A DNA stretch of 53,451 nt, taken from NCBI GenBank assembly GCA_030535245.1, contig JAUNBJ010000009.1, positions 1-53,451 of the forward strand, read 5' to 3'. Source of the stretch: Planctomycetia bacterium (GTDB taxonomy: Bacteria > Planctomycetota > Planctomycetia > Pirellulales > Thermoguttaceae). The position numbers and the translations under genes were made by a program. Position 1 is the first letter of the stretch; every line of letters starts with the position of its first letter. Shown piece after piece: positions 8,052 through 17,176 of this stretch. The notes below the pieces were generated by a model. The model saw nothing but the letters and a program-made list of their open reading frames with translations. It did not search any database and was not told the DNA's origin.

Positions 8052-8831
8052 TCACCCTTCGCGGTGATTCAAAATTTCAGCGATGTGCAACGGCATGATA
8101 TGCTTTTTCTGCGGGTCGAGCTGAAGGATTCCACCGATGTGCATAAGGCAGCTCGTGTCAATCGACGCCACCACGTCGGCCCCGGTGGAGGCGATGTTTT
8201 CGCACTTCGTCCGCCCCATGTCGAGCGAAAGATTCGGGAACTTGACGCTGAACGTGCCGCCAAAACCGCAGCAGTCCTCCATCTGTGGCAGCTCCCGGTA
8301 TTCCAGCCCCTTTACATGCTCAAGCAGCTCTACCGGCTGGCTGGCAATTCCCAACTCCCGCCGCCCATGACAACCGATATGCAACGTGACTTTGTGCGGA
8401 AATACCGCTCCCAGATCCACCTGATGAAGGACGTTGACCAGAAATTCCGTGAACTCCACCACCCGCGAGGAAACCGCCCGGACGTTTTCGTCGCCCGGAA
8501 ACAGGTGTTCGTAAAAGACGCGGCACATGGCCGTACAGGAACCGGAGGGGCAGACGATCCAGTCGTACCCCCGAAACGCCCTGACAAACGCCATCGCCGT
8601 GGGCCGCACCTGATCCCAGTAACCGGAATTGAACGCCGGCTGGCCGCAGCAGGTCTGCTCCGGTGGAAATTCGGGAGCAATGCCCAGACGCTCCAGGATT
8701 TCAACGACCGCCTGCCCTACGTGAGGGTAAAACTGATCCATATAGCAGGGGATAAACAGGGCGACTTTTTGTCCCGGCTGGTACTCCGGGTACTCCCAGG
8801 CGGGAGGAGCGGTATGAACGCGTCGTATCAT
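8052..8831 (-). CDS. lutA: LutA-like (Fe-S)-binding lactate utilisation protein
   Basis: The protein has 259 residues from the ATG at 8831; a TTG at 8846 is in frame but less likely, and neither has a clear Shine-Dalgarno. Two CCG-type cysteine domains are visible: FIPCYMDQFYP with TCCGQPAFNSGY, and LHIGCHGRRELG with EDCCGFGGTFSVK. These match LutA and the related heterodisulfide-reductase/GlpC domain, which bind Fe-S clusters. It is the first gene of the minus-strand operon lutA-lutB-lutC-SUMF1-FHA-deoxyribosyltransferase-like. The divergent phosphatase gene starts 233 bases away. Confidence 0.92.
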   Translation of the reverse strand: MIRRVHTAPPAWEYPEYQPGQKVALFIPCYMDQFYPHVGQAVVEILERLGIAPEFPPEQTCCGQPAFNSGYWDQVRPTAMAFVRAFRGYDWIVCPSGSCTAMCRVFYEHLFPGDENVRAVSSRVVEFTEFLVNVLHQVDLGAVFPHKVTLHIGCHGRRELGIASQPVELLEHVKGLEYRELPQMEDCCGFGGTFSVKFPNLSLDMGRTKCENIASTGADVVASIDTSCLMHIGGILQLDPQKKHIMPLHIAEILNHREG

Positions 8832-9064
8832 AGGTGGCAGACACAAAAAAATTCAGGGAAATTTTGGATTTCGCGAAACGACAAAATCACTCTCCCTTAA
8901 TTTTACCACGTTCCATGACAATTGTCAATGAACTTTCCACAACGTTTATCCAGAGATCCAGAAGGGTGCCTACAAATTTGTACCCGGGGCAAGGGAGTCC
9001 CCCCTGTGCGGAGTGGCTCGTACGCCTTATAATAAAGCGTGTGTGTATCGAAGGAGAGGGCATC

Positions 9065-10918
9065 ATGCAAAAAATTTTTCGGTTCTGGTTGTTTGTGTTT
9101 GTGGCGACAGCGTTTCTGATCACGTTTAGCCTTTCTTTTTACACCCAGACGCAGCAGGCGGAAAGCAACGCGACGCAAATGATCGCGCTGAAAATCAAGG
9201 ACATCAAAACGGAAATCCTGCAATCCGAGAAAAACGCGAACATGCAGGAGCAGTTCATTCGGGAGCAGGCGTTGGCAAGGGTTCGGGCACTGGCACGGCT
9301 GATTCAGGAGAACCCGAAAGTTCTGCAAGACCGTGCTCAAATGGAGGGCATCCGGAAGGACTTGGATATTAATGAGTACCACATTTCCGATGAAAAGGGG
9401 ATTTTAATCTGTTCGGAGCCGCAAAACCACGAGGGGTACGACATGAACTCGCAAGCGCAGTCGCGGGAATTCATGGAGGCCATTACGAACCCGGATTTCG
9501 CGTACGTTCAGTTGGTGCGGGCGAAGGGGATCAACGGGAATCTCTGCCAGTATGCCGGGGTGGCACGACGGGACAAGCCGGGAATCGTGCAGATCGGTTT
9601 TCAGCCGGAGCGTTACTACAAGGCGATGAAAATCACATCCATCGAGAACTTTGCGGCAGGGTTTCGGATTGGGCAGGAGGGGCGGCTTCTGGTGGCTCGC
9701 GACGGGGTGATCGTGAGCGTGGATGACCCGCAGTGGCTGGGCAAAACGCTGGAGGAATATGGCATTCCCATGGGGGCCATTTCGGAATTGCGGGGGGAAT
9801 TTGACCTGAATCCCGGCACGATGAACGAAAAAAAGTGCTATTACGAAAAGTTTCGGGGATTTTTGCTCATCGGTTCGTTGCCGGACGTGGAGGTTTTTGT
9901 CAACCGGAACCAACTGGCGATTCGACTGATTCTGTTCAATCTGGTGCTTTTCGTGACGGTTTTCGTTTTGGTTTCGCTGTTGGTGGATCGGGTGGTGATA
10001 CGTGGTATTTTCCGGGTGAACCGGTCGTTGGAAAAAATCACGGAAGGGGATTTGAACGAGGTGGTGAACGTCCGAAACAACCCGGAATTTTCGGAGCTTT
10101 CCGACGGGATCAACTCGATGGTAAACGCGTTGAAGAAGGCGATTGCGAAGGAGGCAGCCCGGATTGATGGGGAGTTGGAGTTGGCCAGGAGCATTCAGAA
10201 GGCGTCGCTTCCGAACGTTTTCCCGCCATTTCCGGAGCGGCAGGAGCGGTTCGATCTGTACGCGACGATGGACACGGCGAAGAAGGTGGGAGGGGATTTT
10301 TACGATTTCTTCCTGGTGGACGACGACCATTTGGTGGTGTTGGTGGCGGACGTTTCGGGCAAGGGGATTCCGGCGGCGTTGTTCATGATGACGGCGAAGT
10401 CGCAGATCAAGAATTTGGCCCGTACGCGGGTGAGTCCGGCGGAGATTTTTAATCGGGCGAACCATTACCTCTGCGAAAACAACGATACGGGGATGTTCGT
10501 GACGGCATTTTTGGCGGTTTTGGAGATTTCGACCGGCAAGCTGACGTGGACGAACGCCGGACACCTGCCGCCGCTGTGGTACAAAAAATCAACCGGAAGT
10601 TACAATTTTCTTTCCGTTCGGAATCACTCGTCGTTCGTGCTGGCGGCAATCGACGGCATGGACTACGACCAGCAGGAGATCACGCTTTCTCCGGGAGATC
10701 GATTTTTCTTGTATACCGATGGCGTGACGGAGGCGGTCAACCCCCAAAAGCAGCTTTACCGCGACGACCGTTTACAAGACGTGCTCAATTCGGAAGCGGG
10801 GAAGGGTCTTTCGCTGGCCGAAACGTTGAAATTTGTGCGGGATGATATTCGCGCGTATGCCGAGGGGGCGGAGCAGTCGGACGACATCACCATGCTCGTG
10901 TTGGAACGGCGTTCCTGA
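9065..10918 (+). CDS. Membrane sensor SpoIIE/RsbU-type PP2C phosphatase
   Basis: The protein has 617 residues. The ATG at 9065 follows AAGGAG (9051-9056). An N-terminal transmembrane helix (about 6-25), an extracytoplasmic sensor region of about 250 residues resembling a Cache fold, a second helix (about 282-305) and a HAMP-like segment lead into a PP2C/SpoIIE catalytic domain (about 380-615). Metal-binding marks are KKVGGDFYDFF, VADVSGKGIPAALFM, TNAGHLPP, YTDGVTEAVNP and EQSDDITMLVL. Such enzymes dephosphorylate anti-anti-sigma (STAS) partners in partner-switching pathways. No STAS or anti-sigma gene is adjacent, so the target is encoded elsewhere. A TATAAT at 9028-9033 may be the -10 element. 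Confidence 0.92.
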   Translation: MQKIFRFWLFVFVATAFLITFSLSFYTQTQQAESNATQMIALKIKDIKTEILQSEKNANMQEQFIREQALARVRALARLIQENPKVLQDRAQMEGIRKDLDINEYHISDEKGILICSEPQNHEGYDMNSQAQSREFMEAITNPDFAYVQLVRAKGINGNLCQYAGVARRDKPGIVQIGFQPERYYKAMKITSIENFAAGFRIGQEGRLLVARDGVIVSVDDPQWLGKTLEEYGIPMGAISELRGEFDLNPGTMNEKKCYYEKFRGFLLIGSLPDVEVFVNRNQLAIRLILFNLVLFVTVFVLVSLLVDRVVIRGIFRVNRSLEKITEGDLNEVVNVRNNPEFSELSDGINSMVNALKKAIAKEAARIDGELELARSIQKASLPNVFPPFPERQERFDLYATMDTAKKVGGDFYDFFLVDDDHLVVLVADVSGKGIPAALFMMTAKSQIKNLARTRVSPAEIFNRANHYLCENNDTGMFVTAFLAVLEISTGKLTWTNAGHLPPLWYKKSTGSYNFLSVRNHSSFVLAAIDGMDYDQQEITLSPGDRFFLYTDGVTEAVNPQKQLYRDDRLQDVLNSEAGKGLSLAETLKFVRDDIRAYAEGAEQSDDITMLVLERRS

Positions 10919-10941
10919 AACGATTTTCCCGGATTTTTTCG

Positions 10942-10970
10942 AGGGGACTTTTCCCCTTTATTTATTGTAT
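10942..10970 (+). terminator. Intrinsic terminator of the phosphatase gene
   Basis: AGGGGA (10942-10947) and TCCCCT (10952-10957) form a perfect six-pair stem around a four-base loop, followed by a T-rich stretch (TTATTTATTGTATT). Confidence 0.65.
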
Positions 10971-10975
10971 TGCTC

Positions 10976-11004
10976 TTGCTTCATTTGCCAAATTTCTCTA
11001 TACT
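10976..11004 (+). promoter_or_regulatory. Sigma70-like promoter of the lptD-like gene
   Basis: TTGCTT (10976-10981) and TATACT (10999-11004) are 17 bases apart. The start codon is at 11015, so the predicted transcript would have only about four leader bases. Confidence 0.5.
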
Positions 11005-11014
11005 TTGGCGGATT

Positions 11015-14000
11015 ATGAAGAAGACGCTCTCTTTATCGCCGTTTTTGTGGAAGTGCGTACAGGGTCTGGCCCTGTTGGCGGTGGGGGGAGTGTATCTGTC
11101 GGGAACCTCTTTTGCCGAGGAAAGCGTCGCAGAAGGAAGAACGCGTTACCGGGTTCCGACGGTGACGGATCAGCATGGAATAACGTATCCACGTTCTTCG
11201 GCAATGGGGGATATTTCGGTGAAGGCCGACCAGTCGCAAACTTTCACCGAGGGAAGCTACACCGTTTATCAGCTGGAGGGGAACGTACGTTTCCAGCAGG
11301 GTTCGGACACGTTTTCCGCGAATCGTGCGGTATTTTGGGTGGGAAGCGTGACGTTGAACGAGGAAAAGGAGCAGCCGGAGCGGAACGTGCTGGTGTGGCT
11401 GGACGGGGAGGTTCGGATTGCGTTTGTCACGTCGCGGACGACCTCGACGGTGCGGGCGGAAACGTGGAATGGCCGACTGACGACGGAGGGAATCGTCAAG
11501 GTTCAGGCGGAGCGGGAAACGACGTTGACCAAGGCCCCCAAGAAAGGGTTCTACCCGCGTGCTTTGGCGGCGGTGTTTCAGGAAGCCAGAACGTTGCTGA
11601 CGCAGCTTTCCACGGAAGTTCCTGCCGAAGTTCCCGCCGAAGTTACCACGGAGGTTCCGGCGGAAAATACGACGGAGGGGATAGCGCCGAAGGCGTTTCC
11701 GGATGGGGTGGTGATTCCGGGCGGCTCGTACCAGAACCAGCCGTCGGACACGATACCGCAGAACGTCCTGACGACGAATTCGGTGCTGACGCAGGGGGAC
11801 GTCTCGGCCCTCGACCCGAACGTTCCGCAAGCGGGAAAACCACGGGTGAGCGTCTATCCCCGCAACGACGTTCCTCCGCAGATCAGTTCGCTGAAGGATC
11901 GGCAGACCGGCAAGACGATCGTGATTTTTGACGGCGGTGTGAACGTCCTGATCGACGGTGCGGACGATTACCTGAAAAGCAATCCGATCACGAAGCGTGC
12001 TTCGGAAACCGGCAAAGAGGATTGGAAGGTTGGAACCATCGACATTGCCACGGATCGGTTGGTGGTCTGGGTGACGGGCGATTTTGACAAGCTCGATTTC
12101 GACGGGGATACTTTCGGTTCCGGGTCGGTTCCGCTGGAGCTGTACATGGAGGGGAACATCCTGTTTCGGCAGGGGAATCAGGAAGTCCATGCCGAGCGGA
12201 TGTACTTCGACGTCCACTCCCGCCGGGGAATCATCCGGGACGCGGAGGTGTTTGCGACGATTCCGAATTTTGAGGGGCTAATCCGTTTGCGGGCGGAAGA
12301 AATCCGAATCCCGGAAGAAGGGATGATGGTGGCCAACAATACGTTCGTCACGACCAGCCGCATTGGGGATCCGATGTACCGGTTCCAGATCGGGCAGTTG
12401 ATGCTCCGTTCGCAGAAGCAGGCGAAACGCGACCCGGTAACGGGCGAGCCGGTTCTGGACACGTATGGCGAGCCGATCATGGAGGGGCCGAACGACCTTA
12501 TCGGTCGGGATACGGTGGTTCGTGTCGGGAACGTTCCGGTCTTTTACATGCCGTACTTCGCAGCCCCGTTGGAGAACCCGTCGCAAATCATCAACAAGGT
12601 GGGGCTACGGAAAGACTCCATTTTCGGCTGGCAGCCGTTGATTGGGTTTGACGCGTACCGCCTGTTCGGTTTCCAGCAGCCGATCGAGGGGACGGACTGG
12701 GACATCAACGCCCTGTGGTACACAAAGCGTGGGCCGGGGCTGGGTTCCAAATTCGCGTACGATCAGGATTTCACACGGAACCTGTTCGGCGGACACCGGA
12801 AGGGATATTTGGATTTCTTCGGCATTTACGACAAGGGAACCGACAATTTGGGTCTGGGCCGCCGCGAGCTGATCCCCTCCAAAGAATGGCGTTACCAGCT
12901 CATCGGCAAGCACCGTAGCGAATTTGGCAACAACCTGCAATTCCTCGGACAAATCGGGCTGATCAGCGACCGAAACTTTCAGGAGGAATATTTCCAGAAC
13001 AGTTGGTATCGGGAACCGGATCGGGCGACACAATTCGAGCTTCGGCAGGAGGTTCTCAATCGAAGCTGGGCGTTGTGGGCCGACGTTCGCGTCAACGATT
13101 TTCACACCCAGACGCAGCGTTTGCCGCAGGCGGAGTTCTACTGGATTGGCCAGCCGCTGTTCAACGACGTGCTGACGTGGAGTTCGTATTCGCAGGCGGG
13201 ATACACGCACCTCTATCCCGACACGGAACCGACCGACCCCAACGACAAGGCCCTGTTCCACCTGCTTCCATGGGAAAAGAACCGACAGGGGGGGCGAGCC
13301 TCGACGCGGCATGAAATTTCGTATCCGTTCCAGGCCGGGCCGGTGAAGGTGGTTCCGTTCGCGCTGGGCGAAGTGGCGTACTGGGGGGAGAACCTGTACG
13401 GTGAGGATACCTCCCGCGTGTATGGTCAGGCCGGCATCCGGGCAAGCCTTCCGTTCTGGCAGCTTTACGACGTGCAAAGCAAGCTGTTGAATATCGACGG
13501 GATCATGCACAAAGTCGAATTCGACGTGGAAGCGTGCGTCGCCGGAGCAAACCAAAGCGCGTACGACCTGCCGTTATACGACCTGATCGACGACCGTGCG
13601 ATTCTCGATTTCCGTCACCATATGCAAAACACCATTTTCGGCGGCAATTCCATTCCCATGGCGTTCGATTCCCGCAGCTACGCCATCCGGAGCAATCTGG
13701 GGGGGTGGGTCACGTCGCCCAGTACCGAGTTGGCCGACGACCTGGCCCTCATCCGTTTCGGAATGCACCACCGCTGGCAGACCAAGCGTGGTATGCCGGG
13801 CAAGCAGCGAATCATCGACTGGATCACCTTCGACACCAACTTCAACCTGTATCCCGACGCCAACCGCGACAACTTTGGCTCGACGATCGGAATGCTGGAT
13901 TACGATTTCCGCTGGCACCCTGGCGACCGGTTCACGGTCTTTTCGTCCGGCTATTTCGATTTCTTCTCCGACGGCCTGAAAATGGTGGATGTCGGTGGTA

Positions 14001-14341
14001 TTGTGGATCGTCCTGGCAGAGGGTCGCTGTTCACCAGCCTGCATTTTTTGACCGGCCCGATAGAAAACGTCGTCATGCGAATCGGCTACAATTACTACAT
14101 GTCGCCGAAATGGACTTCCACGTTCATTACCACGTTCGATATTTCCGGCAAGGGGAACATTGGCGAGTCGCTTTCGTTTACGCGGGTGGGCGAATCGTTT
14201 CTGTTTACCCTTGGTGCAGCCTACGACGCACCGTCGGACAACTTTGGTTTCCATTTCACACTGGAGCCTCGCTTTGGTCGCAAGGGGAACGTCGCTCGGT
14301 TGTTCAACATCGCCCCGCCCGGAGTTTATGGCGTGGATTAA
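11015..14341 (+). CDS. lptD: LptD-like (OstA) LPS-assembly outer-membrane protein
   Basis: The protein has 1108 residues. From the ATG at 11015, a signal peptide ends near SGTSFAEE. Two OstA/LptA-like beta segments are visible (about residues 68-110, YQLEGNVRFQQGSDTFSANR, and about 370-440, ELYMEGNILFRQGNQEVHAE). They are separated by a low-complexity stretch with repeated VPAEV/TTEVP units. From about residue 500 the family hallmark VRVGNVPVFYMPYFAAP introduces a long beta-barrel. Known LptD inserts LPS into the outer leaflet with LptE. The protein is larger than the usual 780-800 residues, mainly because of the N-terminal part. It stands alone under its own promoter. The LptD assignment is good at superfamily level. 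Confidence 0.78.
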   Translation: MKKTLSLSPFLWKCVQGLALLAVGGVYLSGTSFAEESVAEGRTRYRVPTVTDQHGITYPRSSAMGDISVKADQSQTFTEGSYTVYQLEGNVRFQQGSDTFSANRAVFWVGSVTLNEEKEQPERNVLVWLDGEVRIAFVTSRTTSTVRAETWNGRLTTEGIVKVQAERETTLTKAPKKGFYPRALAAVFQEARTLLTQLSTEVPAEVPAEVTTEVPAENTTEGIAPKAFPDGVVIPGGSYQNQPSDTIPQNVLTTNSVLTQGDVSALDPNVPQAGKPRVSVYPRNDVPPQISSLKDRQTGKTIVIFDGGVNVLIDGADDYLKSNPITKRASETGKEDWKVGTIDIATDRLVVWVTGDFDKLDFDGDTFGSGSVPLELYMEGNILFRQGNQEVHAERMYFDVHSRRGIIRDAEVFATIPNFEGLIRLRAEEIRIPEEGMMVANNTFVTTSRIGDPMYRFQIGQLMLRSQKQAKRDPVTGEPVLDTYGEPIMEGPNDLIGRDTVVRVGNVPVFYMPYFAAPLENPSQIINKVGLRKDSIFGWQPLIGFDAYRLFGFQQPIEGTDWDINALWYTKRGPGLGSKFAYDQDFTRNLFGGHRKGYLDFFGIYDKGTDNLGLGRRELIPSKEWRYQLIGKHRSEFGNNLQFLGQIGLISDRNFQEEYFQNSWYREPDRATQFELRQEVLNRSWALWADVRVNDFHTQTQRLPQAEFYWIGQPLFNDVLTWSSYSQAGYTHLYPDTEPTDPNDKALFHLLPWEKNRQGGRASTRHEISYPFQAGPVKVVPFALGEVAYWGENLYGEDTSRVYGQAGIRASLPFWQLYDVQSKLLNIDGIMHKVEFDVEACVAGANQSAYDLPLYDLIDDRAILDFRHHMQNTIFGGNSIPMAFDSRSYAIRSNLGGWVTSPSTELADDLALIRFGMHHRWQTKRGMPGKQRIIDWITFDTNFNLYPDANRDNFGSTIGMLDYDFRWHPGDRFTVFSSGYFDFFSDGLKMVDVGGIVDRPGRGSLFTSLHFLTGPIENVVMRIGYNYYMSPKWTSTFITTFDISGKGNIGESLSFTRVGESFLFTLGAAYDAPSDNFGFHFTLEPRFGRKGNVARLFNIAPPGVYGVD

Positions 14342-14350
14342 TGCTGTGTA

Positions 14351-14563
14351 AAAAATAAATATCAGTAAAAATAAATAAAAGCGAACGCAGTGATCGCACT
14401 AAAAGTTTTTTGACCCGGTACGACCGGGAGCGACTACGGCTTTTCGCCGGTTGCTACATCACCGGGAGGAGCCGTGGACGGAGCGAAGCGTAGTCCCGGA
14501 GAACAGCCGAGTGTTTTTCCACTTCTTCCGGAACTACGGGCTACGCCCTTCGTTCACGGCTCC
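14351..14563. repeat. Second copy of the palindromic repeat plus a nested inverted repeat
   Basis: The 415-base gap before 14757 is largely this repeat. Bases 14385-14459 match the reverse complement of 3331-3406, with 14414-14441 identical to 3343-3370 inverted. Next to it, GGAGCCGTGGACG-like bases from 14468 pair imperfectly with the stretch ending CGTTCACGGCTCC at 14563, forming a second large palindrome. No gene is visible here. A promoter lies at 14645-14672. Confidence 0.7.
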
Positions 14564-14644
14564 AAGGTTGGCGTCGATGGGTTCCTGCGAGAATCCCTCC
14601 GAACGGCCGTGCCCCCTAAATTGCAGGGCAATTCCAACTCCCTC

Positions 14645-14672
14645 TTGCGAAAACCGGTTTCTTTTTTATAAT
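14645..14672 (+). promoter_or_regulatory. Sigma70-like promoter of the HzsA-like gene
   Basis: TTGCGA (14645-14650) and TATAAT (14667-14672) are 16 bases apart. The gene starts at 14757. Confidence 0.55.
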
Positions 14673-14756
14673 AAAGGAAACCGTTCCGGGAAGATTCCCG
14701 ATCCCCTCCGCTTCCTTTCATGAAGAAGCCACCCTTCCTTCCTTTTGGAGTTTTTC

Positions 14757-17126
14757 ATGCGAAAAATTTTTCTTGCTGTCGCGTTGTTTTGTCCCATGCT
14801 GCTGTTCGCGTACGATGCCCAGACCGCCAACCGGGAAATGCCGAATCAGATTTACCAGGACTGGCTGCGGCAGGATATGGGGAATTTCCAGGAACGTGTG
14901 ACAAAAGTGCTGGCCGAGCTGGACGCCCGGAAAAGCGACACGACGGCATACCGCGAAACGTTCCGGAAGCTGGAAAACGTATCGGATGCCGACCCGCGAA
15001 GGGACGCTTTTTATCGCGAAATCTGCCAGCGCCGACGGGTTTTGCGGCTGGAGAATCTGCAAAAAACCGCTCCGAAAATCGTCTTTACCAAACGACGCAC
15101 CTTCTCCCCGTCGTTTTACGCCTACACGGAAGGATTAAGCGACGCGCAGGCCGAAAAGTGCTTCCTTCCCGGCTCCGCACTCTGCCTTTTGGAGGGGAAT
15201 GAAAAGGGGGAGTGGGTTCAGAAAAATCTGCTTGATGGAAACGAGTGCGTTTTCCGGGATCCGGTCGTTTCGTTCGACGGAAAGCGTATCTTCTTCGCGT
15301 GGAAAAAGCATTCCGTCAACGACGATTACCACCTGTACACGTACGACGTCGCAAGCGGCACGGTGCGGCAGCTTACCGACGGACTGGGGTTTGCCGACTA
15401 CGAACCCTGCCCGTTGCCCGATGGGAATATCCTGTTCAGCTCGACCCGCTGCATTCAGGCGGTGGATTGCTGGAAAACGGAGGTTTCCAACCTGTACCGC
15501 TGCGACGCCGACGGAAAAAACATCACCCGAATCGGCTTCGATCAGGTGCACACGAACTACCCCACGCTGCTGTCGGACGGTCGCGTCATCTACACCCGCT
15601 GGGACTACAACGACCGGGGGCAGATTTACCCGCAGGCACTGTTTCAGATGAACATGGACGGTACCGCCCAGACGGAATGCTACGGGAACAACTCGTACTT
15701 CCCCACCAGCATCCTGCACGCGCAGGGGGTTCCAGGGTCGCGGAAGATTCTTGCCATCCTTTCCGGCCACCATACGCGGCAACGGGGAAAACTGGCATTG
15801 ATCGACACGTCGGTTGGGCGTCAGGAGGGGGTGGGAATCGAGATGGTTTCCCCACGGCGTCCGACGGTCGTCACCCCTACCGATATGTGGGGACAGTTCG
15901 GCGACCAGTTCCAATACCCCATCCCGCTTTCTGAAACCGAGTACCTCGTCGGCTTTTACACGAATGCCGACAAGAGCAACAAACCACCGCGCAAATTCGG
16001 CATTTTCTGGATGGACGCCGACGGACGCCGCGAGCTTCTGGCCTACGACGCCCGCGTGGACTGCAATCAGCCGTACCCCCTGAAACCACGGGAAGAAGTC
16101 CCGGTGCGTCCCTCAACGGTCGATACGTCGCTGGATTACGGAACGTATTACGTCCAGGATGTCTTTTTCGGCCCCGGACTGAAAGGGATCGACCGGTCGA
16201 AAGCGAAAAAACTCCGCGTCGTCGGGCTTCAGTTCCGCGACTGCTGGATTGGCGACAACCACAACCACGGCCCGGCGGGTGGGGCGTTGGTTTCCACCCC
16301 CATCTCCATCGGTCATGGGACGTGGGACGTCAAAGTCATTCTGGGCGACACCGATATTTATCCCGACGGTTCCGCCTGCTTCAAGGTTCCTGCCCGAACG
16401 CCGGTCTATTTTCAAATTCTCGACAAAAAAGGGTACTGCATTCAGACCATGCGGTCGTGGAGCACGCTTCAGCCGGGGGAAAATTTCGCCTGCCTGGGAT
16501 GTCATGAGGATAAGAACACCGGTACCACGCTCCGTCCCGGCACGACCGAAGCAATGCGTCGTGGCCCGCAGGAACTGCAACCGTTCTACGGCCCGGCACG
16601 CGGTTTCAGTTTCGAGAAGGAGATTCAGCCGATTCTGGACAGGCACTGCATTCGCTGCCACGCCAATCGGGAGAAAGTCCCGCCGTACGCCTCCGGAGCG
16701 TTGGCCGAGTGGGGCAAAACGCAAACCCCGACGTCCGACGCCCCCTTCAGCCTGCTGAACGTGCTCAACGAAGACAAGACCGCCAAGCGATTCTGGAGCG
16801 ATTCCTACCTGAACCTGACCGGGGCCGCACGCCGGGATCGTACCCAGGGAGTACACAACCGGGCGGTGAACTGGCTCAACGTGCAGGAAGGCCCGGCCCT
16901 CTTGCCCCCATACAAAGCCGGAGCATGTCAAAGCGGGCTTCTGGCCCAGTTTGAAGGGGACACCCCCCACAACGACGTGCGTCTTTCCCCCGAAGAAAAG
17001 CAGAAACTGGCCCTCTGGATCGACCTTTTGGTTCCCTACTGCGGCAGCTACACCGAACATGCCGCGTGGACCCCCGACGATTGGGCCAAGTGGGACTACT
17101 ACCAGAAAAAGAAAGAAAAGCCGTAA
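14757..17126 (+). CDS. Secreted HzsA-like protein with beta-propeller and two haem-binding motifs
   Basis: The protein has 789 residues. The ATG at 14757 follows GGAG (14747-14750); an in-frame TTG at 14745 would overlap that site. A signal peptide ends about residue 18. Repeats such as VSFDGKRIFFAWKK, LPDGNILFSSTRC and LLSDGRVIYTRWDY are TolB/WD40-like propeller blades. Two CxxCH motifs, CLGCH (579-583) and CIRCH (631-635), predict covalent c-type haems in the periplasm. The layout resembles the planctomycete family related to the alpha subunit of hydrazine synthase. Most members are not hydrazine synthases and their function is unknown. A paralogue with the same layout is at 34313-36988. 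Confidence 0.8.
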   Translation: MRKIFLAVALFCPMLLFAYDAQTANREMPNQIYQDWLRQDMGNFQERVTKVLAELDARKSDTTAYRETFRKLENVSDADPRRDAFYREICQRRRVLRLENLQKTAPKIVFTKRRTFSPSFYAYTEGLSDAQAEKCFLPGSALCLLEGNEKGEWVQKNLLDGNECVFRDPVVSFDGKRIFFAWKKHSVNDDYHLYTYDVASGTVRQLTDGLGFADYEPCPLPDGNILFSSTRCIQAVDCWKTEVSNLYRCDADGKNITRIGFDQVHTNYPTLLSDGRVIYTRWDYNDRGQIYPQALFQMNMDGTAQTECYGNNSYFPTSILHAQGVPGSRKILAILSGHHTRQRGKLALIDTSVGRQEGVGIEMVSPRRPTVVTPTDMWGQFGDQFQYPIPLSETEYLVGFYTNADKSNKPPRKFGIFWMDADGRRELLAYDARVDCNQPYPLKPREEVPVRPSTVDTSLDYGTYYVQDVFFGPGLKGIDRSKAKKLRVVGLQFRDCWIGDNHNHGPAGGALVSTPISIGHGTWDVKVILGDTDIYPDGSACFKVPARTPVYFQILDKKGYCIQTMRSWSTLQPGENFACLGCHEDKNTGTTLRPGTTEAMRRGPQELQPFYGPARGFSFEKEIQPILDRHCIRCHANREKVPPYASGALAEWGKTQTPTSDAPFSLLNVLNEDKTAKRFWSDSYLNLTGAARRDRTQGVHNRAVNWLNVQEGPALLPPYKAGACQSGLLAQFEGDTPHNDVRLSPEEKQKLALWIDLLVPYCGSYTEHAAWTPDDWAKWDYYQKKKEKP

Positions 17127-17176
17127 CCCCGCCCGATTTTGCACGACCGGACTTTTTCGGAGGATTTCGCCGTCCG

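Noticed and set aside
11580..11680. Short tandem repeat suggesting a CRISPR or other array
   Set aside because: The VPAEV/TTEVP repeat lies inside the lptD-like coding region and has no spacers. No CRISPR-like array exists in the window.
14757..17126. A true hydrazine synthase (anammox) gene
   Set aside because: Only the general alpha-subunit-like layout is present, no beta/gamma genes are adjacent, and the same family is widespread in non-anammox planctomycetes.
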